A stretch of 58,775 nucleotides of DNA from Kordia sp. TARA_039_SRF (lineage in GTDB: Bacteria > Bacteroidota > Bacteroidia > Flavobacteriales > Flavobacteriaceae): NCBI GenBank assembly GCA_006383075.2, contig SMNH02000002.1, positions 1 through 58,775 on the forward strand, read 5' to 3'. Below the pieces are notes generated by a model. The model had not been told where the DNA came from and searched no databases. It saw only the letters and a list, made by a program, of their open reading frames with translations. The translations under genes were made by a program, and so were the position numbers. Positions 44,869 through 52,377 of this stretch are shown here, piece by piece (within the stretch, counting starts at the first letter, position 1; every line of letters starts with the position of its first letter).

Positions 44869-45093
44869 ATGAAAAAAAGAAATCTAAAAGCATTAACGCT
44901 AAACAAAAAATCCATTTCAAGTTTTAACCCAAACGTGATTGAAATTAAAGGAGGAGCTTCCGACACAGGAAGAGTTTGCTGTGATCCTAATTTTACAAAG
45001 GACTGCCCTCCTATCGAAATTCCTACTATAGACATTCCGACTATCAATGATAGTTGCTTTTCATTGTGCAATAATAAATGCAATGATTTTTAA
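44869..45093 (+). CDS. GG-leader peptide precursor 2
   Basis: This 74-aa product has leader MKKRNLKALTLNKKSISSF and IEIKGG (GG at residues 27-28). The tail has six Cys (CC near 38, C46, C64, C68, C72) and a P/I/D-rich linker IEIPTIDIPTI. Thr and Ser in the tail could supply dehydrated residues if this is a lanthipeptide. A terminator lies 7 bp after the stop. The gene is 191 bp downstream of the barrel gene and probably separate from it. Confidence 0.85.
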   Translation: MKKRNLKALTLNKKSISSFNPNVIEIKGGASDTGRVCCDPNFTKDCPPIEIPTIDIPTINDSCFSLCNNKCNDF

Positions 45094-45100
45094 AATTTAG

Positions 45101-45127
45101 AAGCGATCCTCGGGTCGCTTTTTTTTA
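45101..45127 (+). terminator. terminator of precursor 2
   Basis: AAGCGATCC pairs with GGGTCGCTT around TC and is followed by eight T. Confidence 0.85.
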
Positions 45128-45314
45128 TTTTTTTTAGAAATTTGCTTGCGAAATAACGCACAAAGACGCATATATCATTTTTCAAAAATTTATTTTTACG
45201 GTTGCCTTGCTTCTATATCATTACTGCATTAACATGAATTATGGTGTAACCGTAAACGGTTGTTGATTTATTTTAATAGCTTACTTGTAATAGTAATCTT
45301 ATAAATTTTAAATT

Positions 45315-45443
45315 ATGAAGAAAAAAAGTTTAAAATCGTTACAACTCGCTAAAAAAACAGTTTCTAATTTTAACAGAAACACTATCAAAGGCGGAAGAAT
45401 GACCTTTAAATGTACCGCTCGAACGATTAGCGGCTGTTATTAA
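45315..45443 (+). CDS. GG-leader peptide precursor 3 (42 aa)
   Basis: This short gene encodes a leader like the others, MKKKSLKSLQLAKKTVSNF, then IKGG, then a 15-residue tail RMTFKCTARTISGCY with two Cys and four Ser/Thr. The tail is short enough to be a mature core peptide and is the most lanthipeptide-like of the set by spacing (T-x-x-x-C and S-G-C). It has its own terminator at 45471-45509. Its short length makes it easy to miss. Confidence 0.85.
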   Translation: MKKKSLKSLQLAKKTVSNFNRNTIKGGRMTFKCTARTISGCY

Positions 45444-45470
45444 AAAACTACACTTGATTATTTCAAAAAA

Positions 45471-45509
45471 AAAAGACGCTGTTTTTTAAAAATTAAAACA
45501 GCGTCTTTT
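45471..45509 (+). terminator. terminator of precursor 3
   Basis: AAAAGACGCTGTTTT pairs with AAAACAGCGTCTTTT around a 9-nt A/T loop. It lies 27 bp after the stop. Confidence 0.87.
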
Positions 45510-45511
45510 GC

Positions 45512-45611
45512 TTTAAGTCAACTACTTCGAGGCAAGCCCATGAAGCATTCAGAAGAAACATTAAAACATTTCGACGCAAGCGTCGGAGCATTATAAATCT
45601 CGATTATCGAG
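45512..45611. repeat. dispersed intergenic repeat, family R1, copy C
   Basis: It is closely related to copy A (10171-10260): ACTTCGAGGCAAGCCCAT, GAAGCATTCAG, a perfect TCGACGC-AA-GCGTCGGA hairpin and CTCGATTATCGAG at the end. It fills the gap between precursor 3 and the convergent metallopeptidase gene. Confidence 0.85.
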
Positions 45612-45626
45612 TAAATGATTCGAGTT

Positions 45627-46682
45627 TTACCAATTATAATTCGCTTCGGTCATTTTACTTTCGTTTCCATTAGCATCTATAGCAGTAACCATCATTCGAT
45701 AGCCATTTCTATATTTGAGCTTTAACTCTCTACTATAACTGTTAGAAGTTCTAGTTCGGTAATGATACCAACCTGTTTTTCCTGTTTCTTTAATATTATT
45801 GTAGATTTTGTAGCTTGTCGCTCCAGGTACTGCATTCCATGTCATGGTAAGTTCTTCATCTCCATCGTGATACGCTTGTACATTGGTTGGTGCTGTAATT
45901 CCTAATGGATATAATGTATCAACAGCAGTTCTGTCTCCTGTAGAAAGTCCGCTACTCAACGTACAAGCTGTTCCGCCGTTCATGACAGAATTTGAATCAC
46001 TCGTCGGTGTTCCTGCAATAAGAGTTCCGAAGGAAGAATTAGTGTGTGCAAACGTCAAACAATGTCCTAATTCGTGAATCATGTTGTAAAAACGTAAATT
46101 ATTGGTTACGGTACATGGATTAAAATCTAAATTGATTCGAATTCTATAACCAGGCATTCCGTCAGAAGTTGGGAATTCTGCAGCAGCTATCGTGTTGCTT
46201 GATAGTGGATCTGTACTATCGCTCATCACCTCAATTTCAGGATTGAATAAGAATCCACCGTTATACGGCCAATAATAATCTGTTTCATATAAAAATATGG
46301 AACTTCCCGAATTCGCATTCCAATGTGCCATGGCGTCTCTAGTTGCTGTTTTCCAATTGGAAGGCAATGAAGGATCAATACGAACACCAATAGTGTTATG
46401 ATCTACCAAATACGTAGTTCTTCGTTGTTTAGGCGTCATATCATCATCTGCAAGTTGAGGTCTTCCTGTTTTTGAAAATGAAATATCATCTCCCACAAGG
46501 AAATACGTTCCCATGTCTGTGATATCTTTTTCAGAAAATCCTAAACTTAAAATTTCTTTTAACACCAATTCCGATTGGTCTTCGACAATAGCAGTTTCCT
46601 CTATAGTTTCTACTGTGTCTGTACTACAACTATGCATTGCAAACAATACAATAATTCCTAATAAATACTTGATTTTTTTCAT
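45627..46682 (-). CDS. M57-like zinc metallopeptidase lipoprotein with fibronectin III domain
   Basis: This ~351-aa protein starts at Met 46682 (MKKIKYLLG), with a lipobox Cys near 19 (AMHSCSTD). The catalytic domain (about 70-260) contains the zinc motif HELGHCLTFAH, with H203-E204 and H207, and the preceding MAHWNANS helix. A C-terminal fibronectin type III domain (about 263-351) follows. Related Bacteroidota proteins are known as dual-action HEIGH metallopeptidases. It is a surface or periplasmic protease located among peptide precursors. A processing role is possible but not shown. Confidence 0.85.
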   Translation of the reverse strand: MKKIKYLLGIIVLFAMHSCSTDTVETIEETAIVEDQSELVLKEILSLGFSEKDITDMGTYFLVGDDISFSKTGRPQLADDDMTPKQRRTTYLVDHNTIGVRIDPSLPSNWKTATRDAMAHWNANSGSSIFLYETDYYWPYNGGFLFNPEIEVMSDSTDPLSSNTIAAAEFPTSDGMPGYRIRINLDFNPCTVTNNLRFYNMIHELGHCLTFAHTNSSFGTLIAGTPTSDSNSVMNGGTACTLSSGLSTGDRTAVDTLYPLGITAPTNVQAYHDGDEELTMTWNAVPGATSYKIYNNIKETGKTGWYHYRTRTSNSYSRELKLKYRNGYRMMVTAIDANGNESKMTEANYNW

Positions 46683-46846
46683 GTTGAATAATTTTTGGTT
46701 TCTCAAACTTATCCAAACATCGCTTGGAACATGTACGGTAAAAAGGTAGTTGATTTACGGTTACAATAAGATAACACTTACATTTTGATTTAGTAATGAA
46801 TTGATAGTAATTACTTTACAAATCGCGTGATTTTAAGTTGTTCCTC

Positions 46847-47057
46847 ATCCAAAAAAGAAATCTCTTCAATAAAAAAACTTCAAGCATAAAACATCGGAAC
46901 AGAATTATCAAAGAATGAACAAAGAAAGATACACGGAGGCGTTAAAATACGCCGCTGTTGCAATCCAAGTCGCGACTGTTGTGATCCTGCAAGTTATCCA
47001 AGCGATTGTTTGGCGTATGGTGACCCAAATGCTTTTCCAGTTCCATATTGTATGTAA
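46847..47057 (+). pseudogene. broken GG-leader peptide precursor (frameshifted)
   Basis: In one frame, from an ATC where ATG is expected (46847), codons read QKRNLFNKKTSSIKHRN, a shortened family leader, and stop at 46916. In a second frame the tail reads KIHGGVKIRRCCNPSRDCC and continues with two more Cys to YCM and a stop at 47055. The GG and the CC motif match precursor 2. Start loss, a leader deletion and a frameshift point to a pseudogene. The family terminator (47080-47105) is intact. Confidence 0.72.
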
Positions 47058-47079
47058 AAAGGAATGCAAAAAATATTTA

Positions 47080-47105
47080 AAGTGAACTTCGGTTCGCTTT
47101 TTTTA
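47080..47105 (+). terminator. terminator of the broken precursor
   Basis: AAGTGAAC-TTCG-GTTCGCTT with T-run. It is almost identical to the terminator of precursor 1. Confidence 0.83.
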
Positions 47106-47210
47106 TCTATCCTCAAATCCAAATATTTTCAATTAGACTTATTACGGTATTTCCTTACATACTTTCAGTGAATATTTATTAAATTCACAGCTAACCAAAT
47201 TTTTAATACC

Positions 47211-47375
47211 ATGAAAAAAAGAAACCTTGATGGTCTCGCATTGAACAAAAAATCCATTTCAACTTTACAACCGCAAAAAATTATGGGTGGTAACGACACA
47301 TTTTATTATAACTGTGCGTCCTTTAGCTGTAGAGTCAGCGTTTGTGAAACCAAATGTGATTCTAGATGTCAATAA
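47211..47375 (+). CDS. GG-leader peptide precursor 4 (54 aa)
   Basis: The leader MKKRNLDGLALNKKSISTL ends in IMGG (GG at 26-27). The 27-residue tail holds five Cys (C35, C40, C45, C49, C53) at 4-5 residue spacing and several Ser/Thr. The regular CxxxxC pattern could support thioether or disulfide rings. The gene is monocistronic, with a terminator 4 bp after the stop. Confidence 0.85.
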   Translation: MKKRNLDGLALNKKSISTLQPQKIMGGNDTFYYNCASFSCRVSVCETKCDSRCQ

Positions 47376-47379
47376 AAAC

Positions 47380-47406
47380 AAAAGCGGTCTTCGGATCGCT
47401 TTTTTA
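47380..47406 (+). terminator. terminator of precursor 4
   Basis: AAAGCGGTC-TTCG-GATCGCTTT (one wobble) followed by T-run. Confidence 0.85.
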
Positions 47407-47539
47407 CTTAATAATCGAGATTTATATCAAGTCAACCGACTTCTCAAAAAAACACTTCTAATTTTCCCTATTTATAAGATTATTCCTTTTCGGAACACAT
47501 TTTGTGCGCTTATTTTCAAAACCGATTAAAATTGAAATT

Positions 47540-48817
47540 ATGAACACAAAAATTACCATTTTGTGCATGCTATTCAGTGTATTACTGCACGCACAAACCA
47601 ATTGCAACGAACTGCTATCGTTGTTTGCTGAAAATGTAAAAACAAAACGATTTGCAGAAGCTGCGCCACAATTAATTGAACTTCGAAAGAATTGTCCCTC
47701 CACGAATTATGCGATTTACGCTTATGGCGAACGCGTTCTCGATTACGAATTGGAAAATGCCGCCAACAAAAAGGAAGCTGCTCAAAAACTGATGCAATTG
47801 TATACAGACCGACTTGAATTGTATCCAGAAAAAACCAAGAAAGGTGTATTTCTACCAAAAATTGCCGCGCTAATGATTACGCATGAAATTGGTACAATTT
47901 CAGAACAATATTCGTTTCTGCATGAAGCGTTTACTTCTGATAAAAAACACTTCACCAATCCTGTGCATTTGTATTATTATTTTGAGTTGTATTACAAAAT
48001 GTATCAAGCAAAAACAAGCGGAATTTCGTTGGAACAGCTGATTGAAAAGTTTGATGCGATTCAAGAAAAATATGAACTTATAAAACAACAAGCTCCCAAA
48101 AATGCAAAAGCCATCGAAACACTTTTGGCTAACATGAATATTTTGATTGAGAAGGAAGCTACTTGCGAGACACTCATTCCGATGTTTCGAAAAAAGCTAG
48201 AAACTGAACGCTCCAATATCGATTGGCTGAAAAAAGCTGCGGGACAGTTAGATGCAAAAGGTTGCAAAGAAAATCCACTATTTATCGAACTTGTGGAAGC
48301 TATTGACGCAGCAGCGCCAAATGCGAATTCGAAATTGTATTTGTATCAAATTCACCGTCGCAAAGGCAATTCCGCGAAAGCGCAACAGTATTTAGAAGCT
48401 TATGTAACATTAGAAACCGATGTTGAGAGAAAGACTACTGTTTTAAATAGTGTAGGAAAAGAAGCGGAAAAAACAGGACAAAAATCCACCGCGCGTTCGT
48501 ATTATTTGAAAGCTATTACAGCAAACCCGAATTCAGGAAGAGCGTATTTGAATTTGGCACGATTGTACGGATCTAGCGCGAACGAATGTGGAACGGACAG
48601 TTTTACAAAAAGAGCTGTGTATTGGAAAGCTGCAGAAATGGCAAAAAAAGCGGCTTCAGTGGATGCTTCTGTAAAAAGTGAAGCCAAGTCGTTGGAAGCA
48701 ACCTACATGCAATCGGCGCCAAGTAAACCTGATATTTTTAATAAAGGCTACACTGGTGGCGAAAAAATTACGCTCGACTGTTGGATTGGCGGTTATGTCA
48801 CTGTTCCTAAGATTTGA
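47540..48817 (+). CDS. exported tetratricopeptide-repeat protein
   Basis: This 425-aa protein, starting at Met 47540 (MNTKITILC), has a signal peptide ending LLHAQ. It has TPR-like helical hairpins, clearest at about 255-365 (AKAQQYLEAYVTLE; ARSYYLKAITANPNSGRAYLNLARLYG). The C-terminal segment (NKGYTGGEKITLDCWIGGYV) is a conserved end seen in Bacteroidota proteins of this kind. It is a probable periplasmic protein-interaction scaffold. Which partners it binds is not visible. Confidence 0.82.
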   Translation: MNTKITILCMLFSVLLHAQTNCNELLSLFAENVKTKRFAEAAPQLIELRKNCPSTNYAIYAYGERVLDYELENAANKKEAAQKLMQLYTDRLELYPEKTKKGVFLPKIAALMITHEIGTISEQYSFLHEAFTSDKKHFTNPVHLYYYFELYYKMYQAKTSGISLEQLIEKFDAIQEKYELIKQQAPKNAKAIETLLANMNILIEKEATCETLIPMFRKKLETERSNIDWLKKAAGQLDAKGCKENPLFIELVEAIDAAAPNANSKLYLYQIHRRKGNSAKAQQYLEAYVTLETDVERKTTVLNSVGKEAEKTGQKSTARSYYLKAITANPNSGRAYLNLARLYGSSANECGTDSFTKRAVYWKAAEMAKKAASVDASVKSEAKSLEATYMQSAPSKPDIFNKGYTGGEKITLDCWIGGYVTVPKI

Positions 48818-49037
48818 TAATATTTAACGTGAGTTAATATAAGAAATCATGAAACTACTTGTAATTCACTAAAAACAAACACTTGTCAGTTAGAGCATTA
48901 TTCTAGATACCGAGCGTAGCTCAAGAGAACATGTAAAAAACTAACGTTTCAATTGAATCTCGACTGCGCTCGATTTGATATTTTTCACAAGCAATTAATT
49001 ATCAATTATTTAATATTTTAATTAGATAGAACTGACG

Positions 49038-49331
49038 TTAAAACATAAAATATAAAAAGCGTAATACATAAAAAACTCCTACGAAAGTCGCTATCCAAAA
49101 TTGATAGTTTTTAGCTTTTTTATGTACGATAGAAGCAATTAAGAAAATTAAAATTCCTAAAAATAATACTGCCATAATGCTTTCAAAAGCTGAAATAGCA
49201 AAAGCATAGCGATTGTTATCTGTAAAAACAGTGTAGAAATAATTAGCAACAACCGTTGCCTGCAAAATGATGATGATAAGAATCCAAATTGAAAAGTGAA
49301 ACGCCCATTTATTATAGTTTATGCGACTCAT
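49038..49331 (-). CDS. small membrane protein, three membrane helices
   Basis: This 97-aa protein has hydrophobic segments at about 10-30, 42-65 and 75-95 and a short K-rich loop (HKKAKNYQF). No family is recognised. It follows the 169-aa membrane protein by 9 bp on the same strand and is likely co-transcribed with it and the ATP-grasp gene. Confidence 0.68.
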   Translation of the reverse strand: MSRINYNKWAFHFSIWILIIIILQATVVANYFYTVFTDNNRYAFAISAFESIMAVLFLGILIFLIASIVHKKAKNYQFWIATFVGVFYVLRFLYFMF

Positions 49332-49340
49332 GTTTCCTTC

Positions 49341-49850
49341 TTATGATGACAATTTTTCGTTGATATTTTTCTTGAATAGATATGAAAGCGCACATATCAA
49401 TCCAATCATAAATAGATATTCTCCAGCAAATGAATCTGCTGTAATTTGAGCAAATTTCGCAATAGCTTCTACATGAATATTGTGAGCAATTCCAACGACA
49501 AACGCGATAAAAGCAGTATTACTTATTTTGTGTAACACAGCGGAAACTTTCTCGCTTTGTAAATTCGTTAAAGAGGATTCGCTCAACAATCGCGCAGCAA
49601 ACAACGCTATATATGCTTGTAATAAGAAAATTACGATGTGATAAAATACAATGATAGAATAGTGAAAAAAGCTTGCTTCGTAATAACGTGACAAATCCAG
49701 TCCGCGATACAAATCTTTAGCGCCTTCAGGATTGTTGACACTTGCCCCGTACGACATGACAATGGCGCCAGCTTTGACCAACATCCACATAAAAACAATC
49801 CATGCGATAATGCGCATTGCTTTTAAAAACCATTCGAAAGAATTTTGCAT
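49341..49850 (-). CDS. membrane protein, four helices (DUF2975-like in shape)
   Basis: This 169-aa protein has membrane segments at about 10-32, 62-88, 108-125 and 142-160. A soluble loop rich in S, N and L lies between helices 2 and 3. Size and layout recall DUF2975 proteins, but I see no decisive motif. It is in the middle of a minus-strand run: lipocalin-like, ATP-grasp, this gene, then the 97-aa protein. Confidence 0.66.
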   Translation of the reverse strand: MQNSFEWFLKAMRIIAWIVFMWMLVKAGAIVMSYGASVNNPEGAKDLYRGLDLSRYYEASFFHYSIIVFYHIVIFLLQAYIALFAARLLSESSLTNLQSEKVSAVLHKISNTAFIAFVVGIAHNIHVEAIAKFAQITADSFAGEYLFMIGLICALSYLFKKNINEKLSS

Positions 49851-49875
49851 AAACTTTTATTTTTTTAGCTAATTT

Positions 49876-50694
49876 TTAGCGTAAAGCACGCGTCAATACT
49901 GTTGCCAATTCATATTTAAGTTCATCTGAAAAGCCCGACAATCCAGGAATATCATTGTATTCTACAATGTGTAAATCGCCATTTTCCTCTTCTAAAATAT
50001 CAATCGCAATAATATCTGCTCCGATAGCATTTTGCAACATTTTTAAATCATTGACCAACGCTTCTTCGGGTTCAAACTCTTTAAAATCGGTAGTTTCGAT
50101 ATTGGCTTTCCAAAATTTTCCTTTGCGCGACATTGCCCAGACTTTGTCGTTAATAGCAATGTATCGAATATCTCGTACGTAATTAATAAACGGCTCAATA
50201 GTGATATAATCGTTTGTGACAAAAAGTAAATCTTGAATGTCTTGCCATTTTTGCTCGTCTTCTACAAGCACTTTTCCAAATCCGCCATGATAGTTTCCTA
50301 CTTTCACCACAAAAGGAAATGTACGTTTGATATTTTTTAAATCGGTGGATTTGGTCACCACGTCAAAATCAATTACAGACAATCCCAGTTTTTTAATGGT
50401 TGCTAACATTGACAAGCGATCAAATCCAATTTTTAACGTTTCTGGAGCATTTACACATGGAACGCCTGCAAGCGTAATTAAATCCAATGCATTCGTTTGA
50501 ATTTCCGTCGGTTTTATCGCGCCCACGCGCCACAAAATAGCATCTGGTTGAATGATACCATCTTTATCTCCAACATATAATTTTCCAGATTTTAGAATCC
50601 AAGATGTATTTTGAATTGACTTTTGCACTACATTATACGCAGGCAAAATATCTTTCCAGTATTTTTCTCCATTAACGACTAAAATTGTTTTCAT
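49876..50694 (-). CDS. ATP-grasp ligase-like protein (RimK type)
   Basis: This 272-aa cytoplasmic protein has the ATP-grasp layout. A pre-ATP domain with ILWRVGAI and CVNAPETL is followed by the ATP-binding segment PFVVKVGNYHGGFGKVLV (about 135-152) and the metal-binding end AIDILEEENGDLHIVEYNDIPG (about 232-254). Such enzymes join a carboxylate to an amine or thiol. The substrate is unknown. It lies amid peptide precursor genes but in a minus-strand group with membrane proteins, so a link to them is only a possibility. Confidence 0.82.
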   Translation of the reverse strand: MKTILVVNGEKYWKDILPAYNVVQKSIQNTSWILKSGKLYVGDKDGIIQPDAILWRVGAIKPTEIQTNALDLITLAGVPCVNAPETLKIGFDRLSMLATIKKLGLSVIDFDVVTKSTDLKNIKRTFPFVVKVGNYHGGFGKVLVEDEQKWQDIQDLLFVTNDYITIEPFINYVRDIRYIAINDKVWAMSRKGKFWKANIETTDFKEFEPEEALVNDLKMLQNAIGADIIAIDILEEENGDLHIVEYNDIPGLSGFSDELKYELATVLTRALR

Positions 50695-50729
50695 GTCACT
50701 TTTTTGTAATCGAAATTGTTATGATTTAG

Positions 50730-51095
50730 TTACTTTACTCTTCTTAAATATACTTTATTTCCTCTATCAATCGTGATATAAATTGTAGCATCATTTACCC
50801 AAGCGACTTTAAAAGTACCTTCTCCTGCTCTTTTTTCTTCAGAACTAATAGTGATTTCACTTGTAGCTTCATTAAATTCCCAGTTGCCTGTTCTGTCAGT
50901 TGTTTCGAGTGAATTTCCGCCTTTGAGTAATCCGCCTTTTACAAATTCCATCCAATTTCCGCTCGATTCACGAACATCACCTTCCGAAGTTTCCATTTTG
51001 AACATTTCCCATTTACCAATAATATCTGCTGTTTTTTGAAAAGATAGAAAACTGAAAATAAGGACTGCAAAAAGAAGTGTTTTAAGATGTTTCAT
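50730..51095 (-). CDS. lipocalin-like exported protein
   Basis: This 121-aa protein has a signal peptide (about 1-20) and a start typical of Bacteroidota lipocalin-like domains (IIGKWEMFKM), then strand-rich sequence with GNWEFN and WVNDATIYITI. It may bind a small hydrophobic ligand. It is the first gene of the minus-strand group, with 35 bp to the ATP-grasp gene. Confidence 0.75.
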   Translation of the reverse strand: MKHLKTLLFAVLIFSFLSFQKTADIIGKWEMFKMETSEGDVRESSGNWMEFVKGGLLKGGNSLETTDRTGNWEFNEATSEITISSEEKRAGEGTFKVAWVNDATIYITIDRGNKVYLRRVK

Positions 51096-51355
51096 AATAG
51101 TATTAGTGTTTGTTGAAAGGCTAATATCAAAATTTTACCGCTAAAATCAGCATGAAGTCTGTATTATTTGTAAAAATTTGCTGAAAATGGAAGCTAAAAA
51201 GTTAAGTATTTTTCAGTTTTTACGATTATACAGCCAATTACACACACCTCATATCAAAATGACTGTCAACAGGTTAATTCTGTAATTACAGTTTTACCTT
51301 ACTTTTATTTACAGAATTTTTAATAATATTATTATCTAATCTTAACAATGTAATT

Positions 51356-51604
51356 ATGAAGAAAACTAAATTTAACAAACTGAAACTAAACAAAGAGTCA
51401 ATTTCTAAATTAGACCAAGCAAAAATTGGTGGTGCGGTACCTGCAGAAACCTGTGAAGGACCATGCCAAGGAGGTACAGGTTGTTGCAATCCTGGAGAAC
51501 CTATTGAAAAATGCTACACCGAACACGATGGTGGCGCTTCATGCGGATGGATTTGCATATTGACGGATCCAAACTATTCATTATTATGCTCTAGAGTATT
51601 CTAA
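51356..51604 (+). CDS. GG-leader peptide precursor 5 (82 aa)
   Basis: The leader is MKKTKFNKLKLNKESISKL followed by KIGGAV (GG at 25-26). The tail has eight Cys (ETCEGPC, GTGCCNPG, KCYTE, SCGWIC, LLC) and is G/P-rich. It is the most Cys-rich member and may be held by disulfides. The tail is long for a simple core and could contain a conserved fold. A terminator with perfect GGCGAGT/ACTCGCC arms follows 9 bp after the stop. Confidence 0.84.
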   Translation: MKKTKFNKLKLNKESISKLDQAKIGGAVPAETCEGPCQGGTGCCNPGEPIEKCYTEHDGGASCGWICILTDPNYSLLCSRVF

Positions 51605-51613
51605 TCAAATAAT

Positions 51614-51640
51614 GGCGAGTTTTACGACTCGCCTTTTTTT
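51614..51640 (+). terminator. terminator of precursor 5
   Basis: GGCGAGT pairs with ACTCGCC around TTTACG and a T-run follows. It overlaps the apparent 5' extension of the next frame, which supports the later start (51675) there. Confidence 0.87.
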
Positions 51641-51674
51641 ATGCTATTCGCTACTTTTTATGTACTTTTATAAA

Positions 51675-51938
51675 ATGAAAGTATCTATAAAACATGTCAT
51701 CACTTTTCTCAAAGCTTGCTTTATATCATTCGTATTTGGCGCGTGTTGGGTTGTTATTTTTTTAGGGTTTGATATGTATGCAACTGCCTATTTGCAAAAA
51801 TTTAAAACCGATTTCTTTTTTGATATTGTCTTGTTCTTTCTAAGTGGTTTGGTAGGCGCATTTTTCTTTTATGTTGTGATGGTTCTTTTTCGAAAACTTA
51901 CTGCCTTCATCACACAAAACGAAGAAATCCCTACCTAA
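51675..51938 (+). CDS. small two-helix membrane protein
   Basis: This 87-aa protein has membrane helices at about 9-30 and 47-70 and a basic N-terminus. The start at 51675 (MKVSIKHVI) avoids the terminator of the preceding peptide gene. It sits between precursors 5 and 6. A role as exporter helper or immunity protein is conceivable; no family is recognised. Confidence 0.6.
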   Translation: MKVSIKHVITFLKACFISFVFGACWVVIFLGFDMYATAYLQKFKTDFFFDIVLFFLSGLVGAFFFYVVMVLFRKLTAFITQNEEIPT

Positions 51939-52107
51939 GGTTCTTTTTTCAATTTTTCATGTTTTTTTTTTAAATTATCAAGCATTTTACGAATGTAAAA
52001 GTTAAAATATGGTGAAAAAGACTCTGTATTTATAAATGACGACTTGTTTTTATTCCGAAGTAGTATTCTTCTTGCTATTTTTAAACTTCATTTTAAAATT
52101 TATCAAC

Positions 52108-52359
52108 ATGAAGAAAAAAAAGTTAAACAAGTTTATGCTTAAAAAGCAAATCATTTCCTCGCTAAATGAAGCGATAAAAGGTGGAAATGACAAAACAGAT
52201 CCGTTTACAGTAACCTGTGCAAGACCCGTGGGAAATTGTACTGTTGCTTTGACTGTACAGCCTGAAGTTTGCAACACGTTACCTAGACCGCTAAGTAATT
52301 GTACTGTAGCCTATTCCGTACAAGATTGGTGCAATCAATCAGTGGATGTTAAATGTTAA
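52108..52359 (+). CDS. GG-leader peptide precursor 6 with duplicated core (83 aa)
   Basis: The leader MKKKKLNKFMLKKQIISSL ends in IKGG. The tail contains a tandem near-repeat: RPVGNCTVALTVQPEVCN and RPLSNCTVAYSVQDWCN, both with NCTVA-x-x-VQ and a second Cys 10-11 residues on. Two core copies in one precursor are seen in some RiPP families. The Met at 52108 is chosen because it restores the family leader. A terminator follows (52378-52405). Confidence 0.85.
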   Translation: MKKKKLNKFMLKKQIISSLNEAIKGGNDKTDPFTVTCARPVGNCTVALTVQPEVCNTLPRPLSNCTVAYSVQDWCNQSVDVKC

Positions 52360-52377
52360 AAAAAATTATTATTTTTA

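Noticed and set aside
46915-47085. A 56-aa frame (MNKERYTEAL...) overlapping the broken precursor
   Set aside because: It has no leader homology and crosses the Cys-rich GG core that lies in another frame. It is best seen as a shadow of the decayed precursor.
49876-50694. Graspetide ligase for the neighbouring precursors
   Set aside because: The ATP-grasp gene is on the opposite strand in a group with membrane proteins, and the precursors show no conserved graspetide core. Kept only as a low-confidence possibility.
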